DNA from: Iningainema tapete BLCC-T55
Lineage (GTDB): Bacteria > Cyanobacteriota > Cyanobacteriia > Cyanobacteriales > Nostocaceae
Length of the DNA stretch: 64,000 nt
NCBI RefSeq assembly: GCF_014698965.1
Contig: NZ_JACXAE010000063.1
Location: 54,788 to 118,787, forward strand
Direction: 5' to 3'
Position numbers and translations under genes: made by a program. The notes under the pieces are model-generated. The model did not search any database, was not told the origin of the DNA, and saw nothing but the letters and a program-made list of their open reading frames with translations. Shown one piece after another: positions 17,506-27,059 of this stretch; positions within the stretch are counted from its first letter, which is position 1; the number at the start of each line of letters is the position of its first letter.

Positions 17506-17700
17506 ATGACTAAAATTAACCCAATCCAACTACAGAAACATTTAAAAGGCGTTGACTACCCAGCTAGTAAAGAAGACTTGATTAGCCACGCCAAAGAACA
17601 AGGCGCTGATGAAAATGCTATTTCTGTGCTAGAGCAATTGCCAGATCAAGATTTTGAAAGCCCAACTGATGTAAGTCAAGCAGTTAGTGACATAGGATAG
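17506..17700 (+). CDS. DUF2795 domain protein
   Basis: A 64-residue protein of the DUF2795 family: NPIQLQKHLKGVDYPASKEDLISHAKEQGADENAISVLEQLPDQDFESPTDVSQAV covers the whole domain. The ATG at 17506 is preferred over the upstream GTG/ATA-region start at 17443 because it starts right at the domain and is preceded by a purine-rich TTGAGGTGG about 7 bases upstream. Function unknown; the small helical domain is widespread in bacteria. Confidence 0.82.
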   Translation: MTKINPIQLQKHLKGVDYPASKEDLISHAKEQGADENAISVLEQLPDQDFESPTDVSQAVSDIG

Positions 17701-17705
17701 GTAGG

Positions 17706-17753
17706 AGGCAGAAGTATTAAAATATACGCTAACCTGCTTTTTTACTTCTGCCT
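17706..17753. terminator. long-loop hairpin between DUF2795 gene and moaC
   Basis: A perfect 10-bp inverted repeat AGGCAGAAGT (17706-17715) / ACTTCTGCCT (17744-17753) with a loop ending in a T-run, exactly between convergent genes. A bidirectional terminator is likely. Confidence 0.6.
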
Positions 17754-18254
17754 TCAAGATTGAAAATAGTCTCCTGATTTACCGCCAGTTTTGCTGATTA
17801 AATGTATTGACTCAATTTGAATGGATTTTTCTAGGGCTTTCGCCATGTCGTAAAGGGTGAGAGCCGCAACAGAAGCTGTGGTTAAGGCTTCCATTTCTAC
17901 TCCTGTTTCAGCTTTAGTTTTGACTGTGGCAAGAATGTGATAACCAGGTAATTCTGCATCGGGTGTAATCTGTACTTCTACTTTTTGTAAAGGTAAGGGA
18001 TGGCATAGAGGAATTAAGGTAGCAGTTTGTTTTGCTGCCATAATTCCAGCTAGTCTTGCAGTTCCCAACACATCCCCTTTTGGTGCATCACCTGCTTGAA
18101 TGGCGGCAAAGGTTTTTGGGGACATTCGCACTCTCGCTGTCGCAACTGCTTGGCGCACTGTAGGTAATTTGTTGGATACATCTACCATCTGTGCTTGTCC
18201 CTGAGAGTCTAGATGAGTTAAGTCATCAGAATTATTTGGAAAAATTTCTTGCAT
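17754..18254 (-). CDS. moaC: cyclic pyranopterin monophosphate synthase MoaC
   Basis: MoaC acts with MoaA in the first stage of molybdenum cofactor synthesis, forming cyclic pyranopterin monophosphate from GTP-derived 3',8-cyclo-GTP. The 166-residue protein has [47 protein letters not shown] with the active-site Lys and His, the hexamer-interface [27 protein letters not shown], and the closing [12 protein letters not shown]. All match the family. It is a single gene here; the rest of the moa pathway is not in the window. A divergent tRNA gene follows its 5' side. Confidence 0.95.
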   Translation of the reverse strand: MQEIFPNNSDDLTHLDSQGQAQMVDVSNKLPTVRQAVATARVRMSPKTFAAIQAGDAPKGDVLGTARLAGIMAAKQTATLIPLCHPLPLQKVEVQITPDAELPGYHILATVKTKAETGVEMEALTTASVAALTLYDMAKALEKSIQIESIHLISKTGGKSGDYFQS

Positions 18255-18291
18255 TATCTTTTAAGGGTGTGCTACTATATATATCTATTGA

Positions 18292-18365
18292 GGGCGTGTA
18301 GCTCAGTGGACTAGAGCACGTGGCTACGGACCACGGTGTCGGGGGTTCGAATCCCTCCTCGCCCG
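18292..18365 (+). tRNA. tRNA-Arg (anticodon ACG)
   Basis: A 74-nt cloverleaf: acceptor GGGCGTG/CTCGCCC (one U-U mismatch at pair 6), D-arm GCTC...GAGC, anticodon stem CGTGG/CCACG with loop CTACGGA (anticodon ACG), T-arm GGGGG-TTCGAAT-CCCTC, discriminator G. CCA is not encoded. ACG, with A34 normally edited to inosine, reads CGN arginine codons. Confidence 0.93.
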
Positions 18366-18392
18366 TTGAAAATAGTAGAAATGATCTGGGTT

Positions 18393-18421
18393 GTGGAGAC
18401 GTTCCGGCGGAACGTCTCCAC
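18393..18421. repeat. GTGGAGACG...CGTCTCCAC palindrome, copy 3
   Basis: A 29-bp inverted repeat with arms GTGGAGACGTTCC / GGAACGTCTCCAC around a GGC centre. Its last base is also the final G of the TAG stop of the minus-strand MFS gene. Compensating A/T to G/C changes in both arms keep the hairpin. Confidence 0.85.
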
Positions 18422-19647
18422 TATTTTAATGCGTAGGTATCTTGACCGCGACCAAAGGCAAAACGTAAGGAACTGGCTATGTCTTTGCAACATAGGGTAA
18501 TAAAGATCAGAAGTGCTAATAGACTAAGAATAGCTGATGTTGCAAACATTACACGGTAGCCAACTTGATCGGCAATGGAACCAAGAACAGGACCAGCGAT
18601 CGCAATTCCTACATCAAATCCAGCGATGCATAAACCAAACATACGTCCGCGTTCTCTACTCACTGAGCGATCGGCAATCAATGTAGCAATCATCGCAATT
18701 AAAGTACCTCCGCCCAAACCCTCAAGCAGCCCAGCTAGTAAGAAGGTGAATGCACTGTTTGCCTGCCAGAGTACCACCATAGATAAAGTGTAAGAAATTA
18801 AGCTGAGGGTAATAAACAAACCACGACCTAAGCGATCGCTTGCTTTACCTGCAAATACCCTTCCACTAAAACTAGCAATGGCAGCGGTTGAGTAAAATAA
18901 TCCAGGATTTAAATCTACCTGAATTGATTTCATGAACAACGGCACAAAGGTAGACAAAGTACCAAAACCCAACCCAATGAGTAAAAATACTACCGCTGGA
19001 ACTCTTGCTCTTGCACTCAACAAAATTTGCCAAAACTTTGGATTAGCAATATTTCCTTGCTCGCTCTCAACTGGTGGATTAGTAACTTGTATTGTTCCTA
19101 ATAGTGCAACAAAAGCTAGTTCAGCAGCAACAAGAAATAAAACTCGACTACCAACCCCTTCTTGTAAATAACCACCTAAAGCAGGTCCAATCGCCATCCC
19201 AATCGGATTTACTAGACTCATGTAACCAATAATTTCACCACGCTTTTCGCGTGGAGCCAAATCTGCTACCAATGTAGTGTAGCCAGTAGCAAAAGCGGCA
19301 ATACTAATACCATGAAAAGCACGCCACATCAATAACAGAGGGATAGATTTAAATACTAAGTAGCCCAGAGGCGCGATCGCTGCTACCAATGTACCGATAA
19401 TTAACACGATCTTGCGCCCCTTATTATCTGCCAACTGTCCTAACCCAGGGCGAAACAGCAAAAGTCCAATGGCAAAGCTGCCCATCACCAATCCTATCTG
19501 CTGTTGGCTTGCGCCCGTACTTAAAATGTAGAGCGGCAGAGTAGGTAGTAATGAAGCCAGACTACACCAAAAGAGTAACCCTGCTATAAATAAAACGAAC
19601 AGGTTCCCACGCCAAAGTTGAGTATCGGATGCACGAAAAACATTCAC
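18421..19647 (-). CDS. MFS transporter
   Basis: A 408-residue major facilitator with about 12 membrane helices. The loop 2-3 signature appears as GLGQLADNKGRKIVLIIG and its second-half counterpart as GKASDRLGRGLFITLSLIS. The central loop carries NPPVESEQGNIANPKFWQ. Sequence and helix order fit drug/metabolite efflux or sugar-type MFS proteins; the substrate is not predictable. The start at 19647 gives a short cytosolic N-terminus before helix 1. The stop codon abuts a palindromic repeat, so the last few residues may have been set by the insertion. Confidence 0.85.
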   Translation of the reverse strand: MNVFRASDTQLWRGNLFVLFIAGLLFWCSLASLLPTLPLYILSTGASQQQIGLVMGSFAIGLLLFRPGLGQLADNKGRKIVLIIGTLVAAIAPLGYLVFKSIPLLLMWRAFHGISIAAFATGYTTLVADLAPREKRGEIIGYMSLVNPIGMAIGPALGGYLQEGVGSRVLFLVAAELAFVALLGTIQVTNPPVESEQGNIANPKFWQILLSARARVPAVVFLLIGLGFGTLSTFVPLFMKSIQVDLNPGLFYSTAAIASFSGRVFAGKASDRLGRGLFITLSLISYTLSMVVLWQANSAFTFLLAGLLEGLGGGTLIAMIATLIADRSVSRERGRMFGLCIAGFDVGIAIAGPVLGSIADQVGYRVMFATSAILSLLALLIFITLCCKDIASSLRFAFGRGQDTYALK

Positions 19648-19744
19648 GGCAAATACTAGTTAAGTAGTTAAGTGTCATTGGTGCTTTGTAGCTAAACATT
19701 GCACCAATAACTAACTAGTATTGTTACACAGACTGACCAACTAC

Positions 19745-21250
19745 TTACAATGGTGGTGCTGGAAGTAGCTGAGCAGGAGCGGCAAAAGGACTAATGCCAC
19801 CTTGATCAACTTCCAACTGAGTCATCATGTCATGGTCCTCGTGAACTAAGTTATGACAGTGGGTCATATACTTTCCTTTATTGGGATCAAACTTCCCAAC
19901 TACCCGCACATTCTCATTTTCACCAACATAAAAAACATCCTTCCAACCACGTTCATAGGGGAAAGCCGCTTGACGATTACGGTCGATGATCAAACAGTCT
20001 ATCAAGTGAATATGAATAGTGTGAAACCAATCCTGGTGGACGTTGTTGAGACTCCAAATTTCATACTCACCTAATCTTGGATTAGCATCAACTCGATCTT
20101 TGTCCCATTCTTTACCATTAATTACCCACACACCACTAAATTTGTCATAGTGCCATTCTCTGGTGCGCACTGCTTGAGCAACAAGCTGAGAAACAGAAGG
20201 AATATTACGCATTTGATTAGGGATAGAACTATTGTCAACGACAGAACGCACCACATCAAAACGCATAATTTTATCCGTATTATCGTAGTCGTCATTATTA
20301 GGCAGTGATTCATTCTGTAAAATCACAGATGTGCCAATAGGGTATTGGGAAAAGTCAATGATGAACTCATATCGCTCACCCATCCCAAGGCGAAAATTTT
20401 TGACTCTGACTGGCGCAGATAAAAGCCCACCATCAGTGGCAATCATAATTAAGTCGTCACCTGTGTTTAAAGAAGGTTTGTAAGAGCGGGAAACAGATCC
20501 ATTTAACATTCGGAAGCGGTATTTACAATTAGCTACTTCCATACGAGGCCAAGGCACACCATTGACTGTAATCACATCGCCCATGAGCTTGTTGCGATTT
20601 TGGTCATTAAATACCAAACTGCCGTCAGAGGCAAATATCTTGTCTGATAAAAATAAAGGTACATCGTACTCGCCTTTGGGTAGGGGTAATCCTAGTTCTA
20701 AATCGTCTTGTAAGATGTACATTCCAGCTAGTCCCATGTAAGCTTGCTGTGCAGTCACCATGACTGTGTGATCGTGATACCACAGAGTAGCAGCAATGCG
20801 ATTATTCGGATAAATGTAGTCTTTGTAGTAGCCATGAGGAATAAAATCCTCAGCGTAGCCATCGTATTGAGGTAGTGATGGCATTCCGTGTAAATGAACT
20901 ACCGTATTTGTACCAACATCATTGATAAAACGAATTACTGAACGACGGCTCACATGTTGCTTGATTGTCGGACCCGGAGCTATGCCGTTATAACCCCAAA
21001 TTTGGGTTTGTAAACCAGGCAAAATTTCCAAATTAGCTTTTTTAATTGTGATTTCGTAGTAATCAGTTGTGCTATCACTGCGCACGGGGTTAAGTACTGG
21101 TGGAACACGGAAGGGAACTGAAAAGGGTGTCACTCTTGGACTACCAGCATTTTGAGCTTGACTTCTCAGTTGCAGTGCGATCGGCAATAGCAAGCTTCCA
21201 CCCGCGATGAATCCGAGTTTTACCACATCTCGTCTATTTATCTTTAACAT
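19745..21250 (-). CDS. multicopper oxidase with Tat signal
   Basis: A 501-residue three-cupredoxin oxidase. The N-terminus has a twin-arginine signal (INRRDVVKLGFIAGGSLLLPIAL, Arg6-Arg7), so it is probably exported folded to the periplasm. Copper ligands are in all four motifs: VVHLHGMPS, WYHDHTVM, FHTIHIHLID and THCHNLVHEDHDMM, with the final Met as candidate T1 axial ligand. It resembles CotA/bilirubin-oxidase-type laccases (DVFYVGENENVRVVGKFDPNKGKYMTHC region). The substrate (phenols, bilins or metals such as Mn/Cu) is open. The gene stands alone with an AT-rich upstream region. Confidence 0.9.
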   Translation of the reverse strand: MLKINRRDVVKLGFIAGGSLLLPIALQLRSQAQNAGSPRVTPFSVPFRVPPVLNPVRSDSTTDYYEITIKKANLEILPGLQTQIWGYNGIAPGPTIKQHVSRRSVIRFINDVGTNTVVHLHGMPSLPQYDGYAEDFIPHGYYKDYIYPNNRIAATLWYHDHTVMVTAQQAYMGLAGMYILQDDLELGLPLPKGEYDVPLFLSDKIFASDGSLVFNDQNRNKLMGDVITVNGVPWPRMEVANCKYRFRMLNGSVSRSYKPSLNTGDDLIMIATDGGLLSAPVRVKNFRLGMGERYEFIIDFSQYPIGTSVILQNESLPNNDDYDNTDKIMRFDVVRSVVDNSSIPNQMRNIPSVSQLVAQAVRTREWHYDKFSGVWVINGKEWDKDRVDANPRLGEYEIWSLNNVHQDWFHTIHIHLIDCLIIDRNRQAAFPYERGWKDVFYVGENENVRVVGKFDPNKGKYMTHCHNLVHEDHDMMTQLEVDQGGISPFAAPAQLLPAPPL

Positions 21251-21539
21251 TTTTTTATTTGTTTTTGATATTTTTTTGTTTCTTATATATAACGTTCACA
21301 AGTTATATACTTATGCAGTGGTAATTTGAACTACTATTATGATTTGCTAAATAAAATTACGAATTTTTAATGTGATTTAATAAAAAGACGATTTTAAGTA
21401 AATATATTTAGTAGATATAAATATTACGTTATTTTTTTCTAAAAATATTTACAGTAATTTAAATTAATTTACAGCAATTGAAATAAAATGAGACGTTCTA
21501 TGGAACGTCTCTACGTTGTTATTTGGAGATATTTATTCC
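21251..21539. other. AT-rich intergenic region with one palindromic repeat
   Basis: 289 bp, very AT-rich next to the multicopper oxidase start. A palindrome GAGACGTTCTATGGAACGTCTC with a one-sided CTAC end lies at 21490-21514 (copy 4 of the dispersed family). No gene was seen. Confidence 0.75.
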
Positions 21540-22712
21540 CTACGGGTTGGGAATCAACCTCCCACAAGGATAAGTAGTTACTTCCTCAGAAGCACTTTGG
21601 GCCATAGCAGCAGGAATTTTATCCAGAGGTTGAGTTTTGGCTGCTAAATATTCTGTTCGCAGTTGTGCCAACATTTGCTCCCGCTTGTCATATAACCGCT
21701 TCAAACTACGAGGTTGGCACTGATTCATTACATAGGCTGTAACTAAAGGTAGTGCAATTGTACTATCTGTGTAACAAACAATCGTGCTAGGCAATTCGTT
21801 AGGGTCGATTTTTCCCCAACTTACAGCTTCGCTTGGTGTCGCACCGGACAAACCACCAGTATCTGGACGTGCATCGGTGAACTGTACAAAGTAATCGTGT
21901 CCCCGTTCTTCTAATCCCAGTACCTCGTGAATTTGCGGTTGCGTTTGGAGCAAAAAGTTTTTTGGACTACCGCCACCAATAATTACAGCCGCACTCTTGC
22001 CTTCCTGTTCACGGGCAAAGTAGGCGATCGCCGCCGTCTCATTCACGTCAATTGATGGGTCTAATACTAACTGATAACCTTCCAGGGATAAAGCGGCAAC
22101 ATTCATCCCAATCGAACTATCTCCAGGAGAAGAAGTATAAATGGGTACTCCACACTCATAAGCCGTAGCTAGTAAACAGGAATGTTTGACTCCCAGTTGT
22201 TTTTCCACTTCCCGGACGTATTTGCCCAAAAGATAATGAAATTCAGCAGTTCCCATCCGCTTCTGAAAAGGTTCAGCTTGCAAAACCTTGCGGATAAAAG
22301 CATCAGTTTCTAGTAGTACATCATAACCAAATATGATGTCATAAATACGGATTGTACCTTCCTCGCGCAGCTTCACATCATCCAAAAATGGATTACCAGC
22401 AAACAATTCAAAACCCAAGCCGTAGTGCATATCATGGTAAAGATTAGCACCAGTGCTAATCATCCAGTCGATAAAACCGTTACGAATTAAGGGTGCAAGC
22501 ACAGAAACGCCAAATCCTGCAGGTGTCATTGCACCAGAAAGACTAACTCCCACCGTCACGCCTTCATTGAATACATCCCGACTAAGCAGATGGCATATCT
22601 CCCGTAACCGTGCTGAGTTGTAGGCGGTGAAGTAGTTATCGATTAAATCAACTACGTTGATATCGATTGGCATTGGTGCCGGTGCGATTTTTTTTCCTGT
22701 CTTTTTTGACAT
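21540..22712 (-). CDS. deoxyhypusine synthase-like protein (homospermidine synthase-type candidate)
   Basis: A 390-residue member of the deoxyhypusine synthase family, which transfers the aminobutyl group of spermidine in an NAD-dependent reaction. Family features are [44 protein letters not shown], the NAD-binding [17 protein letters not shown], and [18 protein letters not shown] with the catalytic lysine in SWGK. Bacteria lack the eIF5A substrate, so bacterial members are thought to make homospermidine or act on other amines; which applies here is not shown. It lies downstream of the helicase operon but behind a hairpin-rich gap. Confidence 0.85.
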   Translation of the reverse strand: MSKKTGKKIAPAPMPIDINVVDLIDNYFTAYNSARLREICHLLSRDVFNEGVTVGVSLSGAMTPAGFGVSVLAPLIRNGFIDWMISTGANLYHDMHYGLGFELFAGNPFLDDVKLREEGTIRIYDIIFGYDVLLETDAFIRKVLQAEPFQKRMGTAEFHYLLGKYVREVEKQLGVKHSCLLATAYECGVPIYTSSPGDSSIGMNVAALSLEGYQLVLDPSIDVNETAAIAYFAREQEGKSAAVIIGGGSPKNFLLQTQPQIHEVLGLEERGHDYFVQFTDARPDTGGLSGATPSEAVSWGKIDPNELPSTIVCYTDSTIALPLVTAYVMNQCQPRSLKRLYDKREQMLAQLRTEYLAAKTQPLDKIPAAMAQSASEEVTTYPCGRLIPNP

Positions 22713-22739
22713 TTTTGGTAGTTACCCCAGATAAAATTC

Positions 22740-22797
22740 TCATGCAAAGGCATATAGGCGCTTTCGTTAACAAGCGCTTCTTGAGTTTTTTGCATGA
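22740..22797. promoter_or_regulatory. nested inverted repeats between helicase gene end and DHS-like gene start
   Basis: The outer arms TCATGCAAA (22740-22748) / TTTGCATGA (22789-22797) enclose an inner hairpin GCGCTT (22758-22763) / AAGCGC (22772-22777). The element lies 27 bp upstream of the DHS-like gene start and 74 bp past the helicase stop. It could be a helicase terminator or a 5'-leader element; there is no basis to choose. Confidence 0.5.
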
Positions 22798-22870
22798 TAT
22801 TTAATTTTAACTAGGTAAATGCCTGTGGTGATGGTTGGTTCACCCCTACATACATATCGCATCGCCATCA

Positions 22871-24556
22871 TCAATTCAACACACCATCTTCCACAATTTG
22901 AATTTGATAACTATAACCTTGCTCCGCCAAAAACAACTGACGGTGACGAGCAAACTCCTCCTCACAAGTCCTCAAAGACACCAAAGTATAAAACTGAGCA
23001 TTACCACCATCAGCCTTCGGACGAAGCACCCGCCCCAATCGTTGCGCCTCTTCTTGACGAGAACCATACTTCCCAGAAACCTGAATCAAAACATCAGCAT
23101 CAGGTAAATCCAGAGCAAAATTCCCCACCCGCGAGAGAATCAATCCCCCAATCTCACCATTTCTAAACTGTTCGTAAAGCTTATCGCGATCGCGTTGAGT
23201 AGTCTTCCCCGTCACCAATGGTAACCTAGTTACCCTAGCAATTTCTTTTAACTGGTCAATATATTCCCCGATGATTAAAACCTTGTGTCCTTTTTGACTT
23301 GCCAACAACTCCTCCACAACTTGAAACTTACGGGGATTTTCTGCCGCAATGCGGAACTGATGGCGTCTTTCAGCTACCGCATATTCCATTTGCCTATCTT
23401 CATCTTGAGGAATCCTAATTTCAGTGCATTCTGCAGTAGCTATGTATCCTTGACCTTCCAAATCTCGCCAAGGCACATCATAACGTTTCGGACCAATTAA
23501 GGCAAACACGTCTCCTTCCTTCCCATCCTCGCGGATCAACGTTGCTGTAAGTCCCAAACGGCGACGTGCTTGCAATTCAGCAGTGATGCGAAAAATCGGT
23601 GCTGGTAATAAATGCACTTCATCATAGATAATTAAACCCCAAGAACGAGCCTTAAAAAGCTCAAAATGGGGAAAATCACCATCTTTACTAGAACGATAAC
23701 CGAGAATTTGGTAAGTAGCTAAAGTTACAGGGGCAGTATTTTTTACTTGACCGCTGTACTCGGCGATCTCTTGTTCTGATAGAGTAGTTTTATCAAGTAA
23801 TTCTCGTCGCCATTGCCGTACTGAAGTCAAACTACTGGTGAGAACCAAGGTACTTTCTTGTACCGCTACCATCGCCGCCATTCCCACCATTGTTTTACCT
23901 GCACCACAAGGTAGAACAATTACCCCGTTACCACCTTGTACTCTACCTGCTTGGTAAAATGCTTCAGCCGCGTACTTTTGATAATCGCGCAAGTGAAATT
24001 TGTTTCCGGAAGACGTTTGCTGTAGAATTTCAATTTTTAAACTGTCTCCTTTCACATACCCAGCTAAATCTTCTGCTGGGTAGCCCGCGCCTAAAAGTGC
24101 TTGTTTGAGGATACCGCGATAAGCTGGATTAATTTCAAAAGTTAGTTCGCTTAAACGTTCTCCTAGTAAAGGTGCAACTTGTTGATTACGTTTTAATAGT
24201 TCAACTAGGGGTAAATCTGCTATTTTTAGCACTAAGCGATCGCCATCTCGTTCAATTACTGTCAATCCATAGCGATTTCCTAAAGCTGCAATTTCTTGCG
24301 CCACTGATACAGGCATGGGATACTTAGAGTGTGCCTGTAATGCTGCTAACATATCATCTATCGCCATCCCTGCGGAACGTGCGTTCCAGATACTTAGGGG
24401 TGATAGTTGATAGGTGTGGATATGCTCTGGGCTTTTTACCAATTCTGTAAACGGTGCGATGGCTTCTCGTGCTGCATCGGCGCGGGGTGAATGTACTTCC
24501 AAAAGAACAGAGCGATCGCTTTGGATAATCAGCGCATTTTCTGGCACGTAGGACAT
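22871..24556 (-). CDS. XPB/Rad25-like SF2 DNA helicase
   Basis: A 561-residue superfamily 2 translocase of bacterial XPB type. The N-terminal half (1-180) is a damage-recognition-like region (LSPLSIWNARSAGMAIDDMLAAL is typical). The helicase core has Q/I region FHLRDYQKYAAEAFYQAG, P-loop PCGAGKT (216-222), motif II YDEVHLL (DEVH), motif III GLTATLIREDGKEGDVF including the XPB-specific RED triplet, and motif VI EEAQRLGRVLRPK. It probably unwinds or remodels DNA in repair or recombination. The helicase partner gene ends 33 bp upstream on the same strand. Confidence 0.92.
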   Translation of the reverse strand: MSYVPENALIIQSDRSVLLEVHSPRADAAREAIAPFTELVKSPEHIHTYQLSPLSIWNARSAGMAIDDMLAALQAHSKYPMPVSVAQEIAALGNRYGLTVIERDGDRLVLKIADLPLVELLKRNQQVAPLLGERLSELTFEINPAYRGILKQALLGAGYPAEDLAGYVKGDSLKIEILQQTSSGNKFHLRDYQKYAAEAFYQAGRVQGGNGVIVLPCGAGKTMVGMAAMVAVQESTLVLTSSLTSVRQWRRELLDKTTLSEQEIAEYSGQVKNTAPVTLATYQILGYRSSKDGDFPHFELFKARSWGLIIYDEVHLLPAPIFRITAELQARRRLGLTATLIREDGKEGDVFALIGPKRYDVPWRDLEGQGYIATAECTEIRIPQDEDRQMEYAVAERRHQFRIAAENPRKFQVVEELLASQKGHKVLIIGEYIDQLKEIARVTRLPLVTGKTTQRDRDKLYEQFRNGEIGGLILSRVGNFALDLPDADVLIQVSGKYGSRQEEAQRLGRVLRPKADGGNAQFYTLVSLRTCEEEFARHRQLFLAEQGYSYQIQIVEDGVLN

Positions 24557-24589
24557 AATTACAATGAGACTGGGGAAAGAAACTTTAGC

Positions 24590-26824
24590 TTATTCTACTT
24601 TGGGAACGTTCTGTAGTGTTTCTAAGACTTTTAAACCAGCCCACTCCAACTCACTTGCGAATTTTTTAGATTGTTTTTCATCTACTAATAAAACATCCGG
24701 TGCTAGTTTTCCCAATAAATAGGGTGCTAATTTTGGACTAGAAGCAATCGCGTTAAATACTGCTGGATTAGTACAGCGTAACACTAATACCTTTTCTACT
24801 TCTACCGTTGTACCGATCCCTACCCATCCTTGAATAGCTACGTTTAATAAGTTGGGAATTTGTGTAGTTAAGCGCGATCGCAAAAACTCGATTAATTCTT
24901 CTGGCTTAGCTCCGGCTTTAACTGCATCAGTGACACTTTTACGAGATAATCGCCAGCTACCATCTGCTTGTACTTCCATCCAACGGTTTAGCTGCTCGTG
25001 AATTAATAAATCTGGAGTTGATTGCGTTATTGTCACCATCCCATCTTCTGTAATTGATAGACAACGAGGCAATGGTTGATTATAGTCTATTATATCGCCG
25101 AACCAAGATTTAGCAGATGCACGTTCTCCAACTAAGAGAAACTTGTCACCAATCGGTTTGCCTTTAAGTCCTTGGTTGACTGCTGACTCTCTTGAGGCTT
25201 CATCTGCAAATTCTAACAGCTTTACTCGCTTGCGTAGCTTTACCTGTTCGTAAAGATTACCCCATTGTTGTAATTCTGTTTCGACATTTTGTGGCAAACC
25301 TACTTTAGAACCTTCTTGTAATGCAGCGAGTAATTCTGTTAAAGAGTAACCATTTTCCCAACCGTTATATACTGAATCTCGTGTTAATCGATACTGAGCA
25401 ATATGCTGTTGTACTGATACACGTTCTGCATGGCGTTCTAGTAATGCTAACTGGAGCGGATTTACATCTTCTAGATATACCATAACTTCAAAGTTTGGCT
25501 GTACTATCCATGCTTGTTGGCTGGAGTATTCAGTAACTAGATTGTTATCTGTTTCTTGGGGATAGAGAAGTAAACGTCCTAAATCTGTCAATCGAAAACT
25601 AGAAATTGAGTCATTTTGAATTTTCGCACTCAGGGAAGGTAGTAATCCTAATTCGACTATTCCTAAATAGTACAACCAACTTGAGAGAGCATATTTTAAC
25701 CAAACTCGTTCATAACCTAACCAATCTTGACGTAATTTATCACGCCACTCTTTTAATATAGTCAATTCATCTCTTGTATCGTTAACAAACCGTCTGGGAT
25801 AGCTAGGTTTGGTTTTTAAGGAAAAGAATTCACCTAAACGTTTAAATAATATTTGCTCAAATTCGTCAAAATCTACCCAATGTCTTCCGGCTTCTGGGAG
25901 CAATTTTAGTGCTGATAATAAAATTTCTCTTCCTTGAATAAATAGTTCGCGATTGTACCATCTATTTTCTCTAAATTCTAGCCATTGAATTGATTTAACA
26001 AAACCGTGTATTAGTAGTTCAACTTGCTCTTTTTGCGAATATTTGGCAAATTCTTCAATGGATACTCTTAAATTTATTGTATTCTCTTTAGTGGGAATTA
26101 ATAAGTCTGAGTTTAACAAAGCAAAAGCAAAAGCATTTGCCGGATCATGAAATAAAAAGCCATCAACTTCAGTAGATTCGTCTTTCCAATTTTGGGATTT
26201 AGTAAATTTTTTTAAACTATTAAGTTGAAAAGTACCTTTTTGAGTTAATTTAAATCCATCTTGCTGCTCAATTGCTTGCAACATACCCAAAATGTTCAAA
26301 ACAACGTTGGCGGGACGACGAACGGTTGTTAATTTTGGTTCTGGATGATTTTTTAAAGGTAGTTTGTTAAAGGATGGACTGCCAATGTGTGTCAGTAATC
26401 GTTCATCTGTGAACACAGATAGAGAGCGATCGCTCTCAGCATAATTATAGCTACTGATTGGGATAATACATAAGAAAATTCCCCGCTTAACTAAGTATTT
26501 AGCAAAAGCTTTGTGATCTGGTTCAGATTCTTTGTGAAATTCAGGCAACTCTTCTGCATCAAGAAGTCGCAGCATCTGGAGTAAATCTTCGGCTTTCATT
26601 TCACCATGTGCAACTTTAGCCAATTCCAGTGCTAACCTTTCAAAAGGTTTTAACTGTTGGATGACATCTTGAACAGTTTGCGGATTTTTTAAACCGTCAG
26701 TAATTGCCTTAATACAATCTTGCTTGCGTTGTACTCCTTTACCCGCCCAAACTTTTGCCATTGGTGGTAAGAGTTCGGTATTTATCTGGTTGAGGTAAGG
26801 ATCAAAACGCAATTTCTCCGACAT
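24590..26824 (-). CDS. helicase-associated protein (Helicase_C_3 / XPB-Ssl2 N-terminal-like)
   Basis: A 744-residue protein with no ATPase motifs. It matches the Helicase_C_3 family that neighbours XPB-like helicases in bacteria: QDVIQQLKPFERLALELAKVAHGEM near the N-terminus, RLTDLGRLLL and AWIVQPNFEVMVYLEDVNPLQLALLERHAE in the middle, QHIAQYRLTRDSVYNGWENGYSLTELLAALQ, and a C-terminal small domain VLRCTNPAVFNAIASSPKLAPYLLG...LLVDEK. It probably loads or regulates the helicase encoded 33 bp downstream. The last roughly 60 residues resemble the separate 71-residue protein encoded just upstream. Confidence 0.85.
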   Translation of the reverse strand: MSEKLRFDPYLNQINTELLPPMAKVWAGKGVQRKQDCIKAITDGLKNPQTVQDVIQQLKPFERLALELAKVAHGEMKAEDLLQMLRLLDAEELPEFHKESEPDHKAFAKYLVKRGIFLCIIPISSYNYAESDRSLSVFTDERLLTHIGSPSFNKLPLKNHPEPKLTTVRRPANVVLNILGMLQAIEQQDGFKLTQKGTFQLNSLKKFTKSQNWKDESTEVDGFLFHDPANAFAFALLNSDLLIPTKENTINLRVSIEEFAKYSQKEQVELLIHGFVKSIQWLEFRENRWYNRELFIQGREILLSALKLLPEAGRHWVDFDEFEQILFKRLGEFFSLKTKPSYPRRFVNDTRDELTILKEWRDKLRQDWLGYERVWLKYALSSWLYYLGIVELGLLPSLSAKIQNDSISSFRLTDLGRLLLYPQETDNNLVTEYSSQQAWIVQPNFEVMVYLEDVNPLQLALLERHAERVSVQQHIAQYRLTRDSVYNGWENGYSLTELLAALQEGSKVGLPQNVETELQQWGNLYEQVKLRKRVKLLEFADEASRESAVNQGLKGKPIGDKFLLVGERASAKSWFGDIIDYNQPLPRCLSITEDGMVTITQSTPDLLIHEQLNRWMEVQADGSWRLSRKSVTDAVKAGAKPEELIEFLRSRLTTQIPNLLNVAIQGWVGIGTTVEVEKVLVLRCTNPAVFNAIASSPKLAPYLLGKLAPDVLLVDEKQSKKFASELEWAGLKVLETLQNVPKVE

Positions 26825-26830
26825 ATGTAA

Positions 26831-27046
26831 TTACCTGGATAAAACTTTAGGTAAGTGTCCTAGCTTTAATAAACGAGTGAGAAGCGCATCAAAGTTTTCC
26901 GGTGCGACTACAGCTGTGCATTCATCCAAGCGGGTGTAAATTAAGGGGGCTGTTTTTCGGTCAGCGAGTAAACTATCTAATATGTTAGGTGTTGCCACTT
27001 CAATGATGGCAATATTTTCATGTAATGTAGCAGTTTTTTGCTCCAT
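26831..27046 (-). CDS. small stand-alone domain related to the helicase partner's C-terminus
   Basis: A 71-residue protein. Its body (VATPNILDSLLADRKTAPLIYTRLDECTAVVAPENFDALLTRLLKLGHLPKVL) lines up by eye with the terminal domain of the next gene product, including spacing of hydrophobic residues, AP-L...L and the final LG/AGLKVL. It lies 6 bp from that gene, so it is co-transcribed. It is probably a single-domain accessory piece of the same complex, or a split-off copy. Similarity was judged by reading, not by alignment. Confidence 0.65.
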   Translation of the reverse strand: MEQKTATLHENIAIIEVATPNILDSLLADRKTAPLIYTRLDECTAVVAPENFDALLTRLLKLGHLPKVLSR

Positions 27047-27059
27047 TGTATAGTACTCC

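Noticed and set aside
18311..18493. 60-codon minus-strand ORF reading GRGGIRTPDTVVRSHVL
   Set aside because: This is translation of the tRNA-Arg gene on the opposite strand, a well-known artefact; no protein is expected.
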